Shown: one piece after another, positions 61,394 to 64,000 of the stretch
Layout: every line of letters begins with the position of its first letter
Position numbering within the stretch: position 1 is the stretch's first letter
Origin: Bacillota bacterium
GTDB taxonomy: Bacteria; Bacillota; Clostridia; Acetivibrionales; DSM-1351
Reading direction: 5' to 3'
DNA: 64,000 nt
Assembly: GCA_023433945.1 (NCBI GenBank)
Contig: JAEYTP010000087.1
Span: 3,748 to 67,747 of the forward strand
Made by a program: the position numbers and the translations under genes
Notes under the pieces: model-generated
Database searches by the model: none
Told to the model about the DNA's origin: nothing
Seen by the model: only the letters and a program-made list of their open reading frames with translations

Positions 61394-62065
61394 TTATTCT
61401 TTTGAATAATACTTAAATAAATATAATATTTTTTCTACTACCTCGTCAATAGATAACGTAGTGGTATCAACCTCTATAGCATCTGCAACCTTTACTAATG
61501 GAGCAAACGCCCTGCTGGAATCATTATTATCTCTAAAGATCATATCCTTTTTTACTTCTTGTAATGATATGCTTTGACCTTTTTGAGTTAATTCGTTATA
61601 CCTTCTTTTAGCTCGTTCATCAACAGATGCTGTTAGAAAAATCTTGAGATTAGCATTTGGGAGTACATAAGAGCCGATATCTCTTCCATCCATAACAATA
61701 TCCTTGTCTTTTGCAATTATTCTCTGTAAATCTACCAGCTTAAGCCTTACTTCCGGGAAAACTGCAACATTTGATGCTCCAACTGAGACCTCAGGAGTTC
61801 TGATAAGGTCAGATACATCTTCGCCGTCAAGAAAAATCCTCTGAGTATTGTCTACATGAGACAGCGTAATATCTACATTTTTCACTATCTCTGACAGCTT
61901 TTCTTGATTTTTTGTATCAATACTCTGCCTTATGGCCTTTAACGCCACCGCTCTGTACATTGCTCCTGTATCTATATAAATGAATTGTAGTTCTTTTGCA
62001 ACTCTCTTTGCTATGGTACTTTTTCCTGCACCGGCAGGTCCGTCAATCGCAATATTGATTGGCAT
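61394..62065 (-). CDS. cmk: cytidylate kinase
   Basis: A 223-aa NMP kinase for CMP/dCMP. P-loop IDGPAGAGKSTIAKRV at residues 6-21, YIDTGAMYRAVAL, the substrate arginines in VMDGRDIGSYVLP, and the lid (RDNNDSSRAFAPL). ATG at 62065 with GGGGAAG upstream; an extended frame to 62128 overlaps aroH. Upstream of the IspH-S1 gene, the typical clostridial order aroH-cmk-ispH. Confidence 0.96.
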   Translation of the reverse strand: MPINIAIDGPAGAGKSTIAKRVAKELQFIYIDTGAMYRAVALKAIRQSIDTKNQEKLSEIVKNVDITLSHVDNTQRIFLDGEDVSDLIRTPEVSVGASNVAVFPEVRLKLVDLQRIIAKDKDIVMDGRDIGSYVLPNANLKIFLTASVDERAKRRYNELTQKGQSISLQEVKKDMIFRDNNDSSRAFAPLVKVADAIEVDTTTLSIDEVVEKILYLFKYYSKE

Positions 62066-62093
62066 TTTAAGTCTTCCCCTTCTTACAAAAATA

Positions 62094-62459
62094 TTATTTA
62101 GATATATCAGGCCGTAAAACCTTAGCACCTTTTAAATAAACATGTTTTATTTCATTATTTCTCTTATCCGTATTAAAATGAACCATAATCCTTATACACT
62201 GCTCAAGACTTCCAGGAACATCAATTTCTTTCATACACATAAGGGATATATCAGTAAATCCAAGCTCTCTAGCAGCAACTGCTGGAAATACTGCATTTAA
62301 ATCATTTGTTAACGTAAAAACCATACTAATAGCATCTTCATTGCTTATATCATTTTTTTCAATAATTTCTTTTAGTAATTCTGCTGTTGCCACTAATATC
62401 TCTTCTCGAGTGTTTGCATCAACAGTAATTGCTCCTCTAACAGCACGAACGCTCATCAT
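62094..62459 (-). CDS. aroH: chorismate mutase, AroH class
   Basis: A 121-aa AroH-type trimeric chorismate mutase: VRAVRGAITVDANTREEI at the start, FTLTNDLNAVFPAVAAREL in the middle, and RIMVHFNT near the end, with Arg-6, Arg-64-equivalent and Arg-90 positions expected for catalysis. Converts chorismate to prephenate. ATG at 62459; a second ATG follows directly. Confidence 0.95.
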   Translation of the reverse strand: MMSVRAVRGAITVDANTREEILVATAELLKEIIEKNDISNEDAISMVFTLTNDLNAVFPAVAARELGFTDISLMCMKEIDVPGSLEQCIRIMVHFNTDKRNNEIKHVYLKGAKVLRPDISK

Positions 62460-62494
62460 CTACACCCCATGTAAAAATGTTTAGTTATACACTA

Positions 62495-62926
62495 TTATAC
62501 AACCCTATGTCCTAGACCAATTGATACTTCATTGAGGTGTAGTAATCCAATACCAAAGAAAATAGCTACACTAATATGGTCTTTATATCTAGCAATACCA
62601 ATCTTACCACCGACATTGAGTCCAATTGCCTTAGGCATAATCTGAGAAAGCGCTTCTCTTGTAGCTCCTGCAACGGCACCTTCTTCGGTATGGTGCTCAG
62701 TTATAACCCCTTCTCTTTTAGAAGAAACAACTGCTCTTTCTACAATTTTCATGACTGAAGTAATAAATTCGCCGCCATAATCAACTGCTGCAGTGCTAAT
62801 ACCTGATTTCATAAGCTCACTTTGGAGTTTTTTTTCAGCCATACGGTCAGGAGTTAAAGCTATTTTAATAGCAGCTGAAGCTATTTCCTTACTTCCAAAC
62901 TCATGGTTTTCGCTTGTTGTATTCAT
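62495..62926 (-). CDS. HutP family RNA-binding protein
   Basis: A 143-aa HutP-like protein. Conserved parts include VVSSKREGVITEHHTEEGAVAGA with metal-binding histidines, and the end GIGLLHLNEVSIGLGHRVV. In Bacillus HutP with L-histidine and Mg binds hut mRNA and prevents termination. No histidine-utilisation gene lies nearby, so the RNA target must be elsewhere. ATG at 62926 after AAAGGA. It is followed by aroH in the same direction. Confidence 0.88.
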   Translation of the reverse strand: MNTTSENHEFGSKEIASAAIKIALTPDRMAEKKLQSELMKSGISTAAVDYGGEFITSVMKIVERAVVSSKREGVITEHHTEEGAVAGATREALSQIMPKAIGLNVGGKIGIARYKDHISVAIFFGIGLLHLNEVSIGLGHRVV

Positions 62927-62970
62927 TTATTTTATCCTTTCATACTATTCTCTACACCTAATAGTAAATC

Positions 62971-63000
62971 AAAAAAACCTATATTACATTATATAGGTTT
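62971..63000. terminator. bidirectional terminator upstream of hutP
   Basis: AAACCTATAT / ATATAGGTTT hairpin (62975-62984, 62991-63000) with T7 on the minus strand and T-rich sequence on the plus; ends transcription of the 63100 gene. Confidence 0.85.
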
Positions 63001-63019
63001 TTAATAATTAACACAACTT

Positions 63020-63099
63020 TTGACGTTAATTAATGTTTATGTTAGCTGACCTAATACTTTATGTTAGCTGCCATAGTGTTTAGGTTGATTATCTAAGCA
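63020..63099. repeat. two to three ~22-bp repeats after the 63100 gene
   Basis: Minus-strand CAGCTAACATAAAGTATTAG and CAGCTAACATAAACATTAA, with a decayed copy ATAATCAACCTAAACACTATGG before them. Confidence 0.55.
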
Positions 63100-63600
63100 T
63101 TATTTAAAAGTCACCTTTAAAAGCCGTTTTATATTGGAGTCTACCTCTGTATAAGCGCCCATACATCTATTCTCAATATTTGAAGTTACCGAAGTAATCT
63201 TAATCAGATGCTCAATAGGACTCGAGGAAGCATCCAACTCCACTACATCTCCTTCTTTAACATTGATAGCCATACTGCTGTTTTCAAAAAAAGCAACTTC
63301 ATCGCCATTAACAAGAATTTTTACCATTGGATCAGCATTACCATCCATAATTGAAAGAGTAAGCTGCCCTTGGTTATATAGATACTCATCCTGTTGAAGA
63401 GGAGTTCCGATACTCTTGTCATTCAAATTAAGCTTTTGCCTGACAGTAGGAATAGCCAAAGTTACTTGCGCAGTTACCAAAACAACAAAGCATACAAATA
63501 GCACTTTAAAAACTAAATTTTCGTAAGTTTCTATTTTGGGCTTTTGCTCATCAGGCGTTATTTTTTTATCACCTTTAAATTTAAATGCTATTACTTTCAT
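63100..63600 (-). CDS. membrane-anchored protein of unknown function
   Basis: A 166-aa protein with a cytoplasmic basic start (VIAFKFKGDKK), one transmembrane segment (about residues 32-50, VFKVLFVCFVVLVTAQVTLA) and an extracytoplasmic beta-rich domain (SIMDGNADPMVKILVNGDEV, INVKEGDVVELDA). No family recognised. ATG at 63600 after AGAGGAAAAA. Own terminator downstream. Confidence 0.7.
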   Translation of the reverse strand: MKVIAFKFKGDKKITPDEQKPKIETYENLVFKVLFVCFVVLVTAQVTLAIPTVRQKLNLNDKSIGTPLQQDEYLYNQGQLTLSIMDGNADPMVKILVNGDEVAFFENSSMAINVKEGDVVELDASSSPIEHLIKITSVTSNIENRCMGAYTEVDSNIKRLLKVTFK

Positions 63601-63745
63601 TTTTTTCCTCTATTGATTATATTTTATAATATAAATATGTTAAAAAGATTTATATATATTAATATGCTCAATTGGTAGGTGTAATACGCAAATTTCCCAA
63701 AGTTTATAGTCTCTGATGATGGCAGATGAATAATACTTTTATCAC

Positions 63746-63785
63746 AAATTGGAATTTGTCAAACAGAAAACCAGACAAATCCAAT
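63746..63785 (-). terminator. possible terminator of the CDF-like gene
   Basis: AATTGGAATTTGTC / GACAAATCCAATT (63746-63759, 63773-63785) with one bulge; only a weak T-tract follows on the minus strand. Confidence 0.55.
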
Positions 63786-63802
63786 TCTGCATAATGTGAA
63801 AA

Positions 63803-64000
63803 TTAGCAGTCTTTTATTCTTGCGTTTTTAAGCGTTTCAAGAATCGTACGCACACCACACCAAATCAAATAGGCCGCAACAATCAACGAACCCACAAAAT
63901 CCAGCCAATAAGAAATCTGTGTCGCTGGCGCTATCACTACCGACAATAATGCAATGGTTACACATCCATCTACCATCGTTTTTGCACGATATAATCTTGA
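63803..64000 (-). CDS. C-terminal part of a CDF-type cation transporter (5' end off window)
   Basis: Sixty-five codons from the window edge to TAA at 63803. Two membrane helices: KTMVDGCVTIALLSVVIAP and YWLDFVGSLIVAAYLIWCG, resembling helices 5 and 6 of cation-diffusion facilitators, with the acidic residue of D-x-x-x at the start of each. The usual C-terminal cytoplasmic domain is missing; the chain ends 14 residues after the last helix. GC is higher than in neighbouring genes. The rest of the gene is beyond the window. Confidence 0.6.
   Translation of the reverse strand, partial: SRLYRAKTMVDGCVTIALLSVVIAPATQISYWLDFVGSLIVAAYLIWCGVRTILETLKNARIKDC

Overview
The window looks like a stretch of chromosome from an anaerobic, endospore-forming Clostridia member (Ruminiclostridium / Clostridium cluster III type). 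It is AT-rich, nearly every gene has a strong AGGAGG-type ribosome-binding site, GTG and TTG starts are common, and it carries dipicolinate synthase (spoVFAB), tepA/ylzJ, an IspH–ribosomal protein S1 fusion (a clostridial hallmark), and the miaB–ylbF/ymcA–mutS–mutL–miaA–hfq cluster beside lexA. Almost all genes lie on the minus strand; lexA, a small DUF4190 protein and a radical-SAM DNA-repair pair are on the plus strand. The species assignment is inference.

Layout. 1-8.4 kb: a CoA-disulfide-reductase-like flavoprotein cut by the left edge, a papain-like permuted peptidase homologue, an ACR3 arsenite pump with a clear promoter/operator, glyA, an AIR-synthase-like protein, DUF2225 and a VanW-domain protein. 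8.5-11.2 kb: thiI and its cysteine desulfurase. 11.5-20 kb: a seven-gene membrane complex related to energy-converting hydrogenase and complex I. Its large subunit lacks all four NiFe cysteine ligands (Ehr type), and the operon ends in an unusual acidic, Cys/His-repeat protein. 20-31.7 kb: a yneA-like LysM gene divergent from lexA with three SOS boxes, then hfq, miaA, mutL, mutS, ylbF/ymcA-like, miaB, a zinc-ribbon protein and a GNAT acetyltransferase. 32-37.4 kb: a SiaA/SiaB/SiaC-type partner-switching operon joined to a CheA-like kinase and a receiver-STAS protein. 37.5-42.2 kb: two tandem RimK-type ATP-grasp ligases, ylzJ, tepA, spoVFB and spoVFA. 42.4-50.2 kb: an M16 peptidase, pnp, rpsO, two small membrane proteins, an omega-amidase-like hydrolase, and the PFL/UPF0210 protein with its ACT-domain partner. 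50.3-54.8 kb: the radical-SAM/TIGR03915 pair, murD and tRNA-Leu(CAG). 54.9-55.9 kb: a GC-richer islet with an orphan hicB. 56-64 kb: TraB-family protein, TetR regulator, a 40-aa small gene, cheR, ispH-rpsA, cmk, aroH, a HutP-family protein, a membrane-anchored unknown and the end of a CDF-like transporter.

Two themes stand out. First, a near-perfect SOS box (50477-50490) overlaps the -35 of a good promoter in front of the uncharacterised radical-SAM pair, the same geometry as at lexA, so the pair is probably part of the SOS response. Second, many intergenic regions hold degenerate tandem repeats (units about 16-50 bp) just after stop codons. At hfq, the Ehr large subunit and the yneA-like gene the first unit is the last codons plus the stop codon of the gene itself. 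Similar in-frame repeats occur inside coding sequence (MutL linker, Cys/His-rich protein, zinc-ribbon protein).

All family names come from reading motifs and overall similarity by eye; no database search was run.
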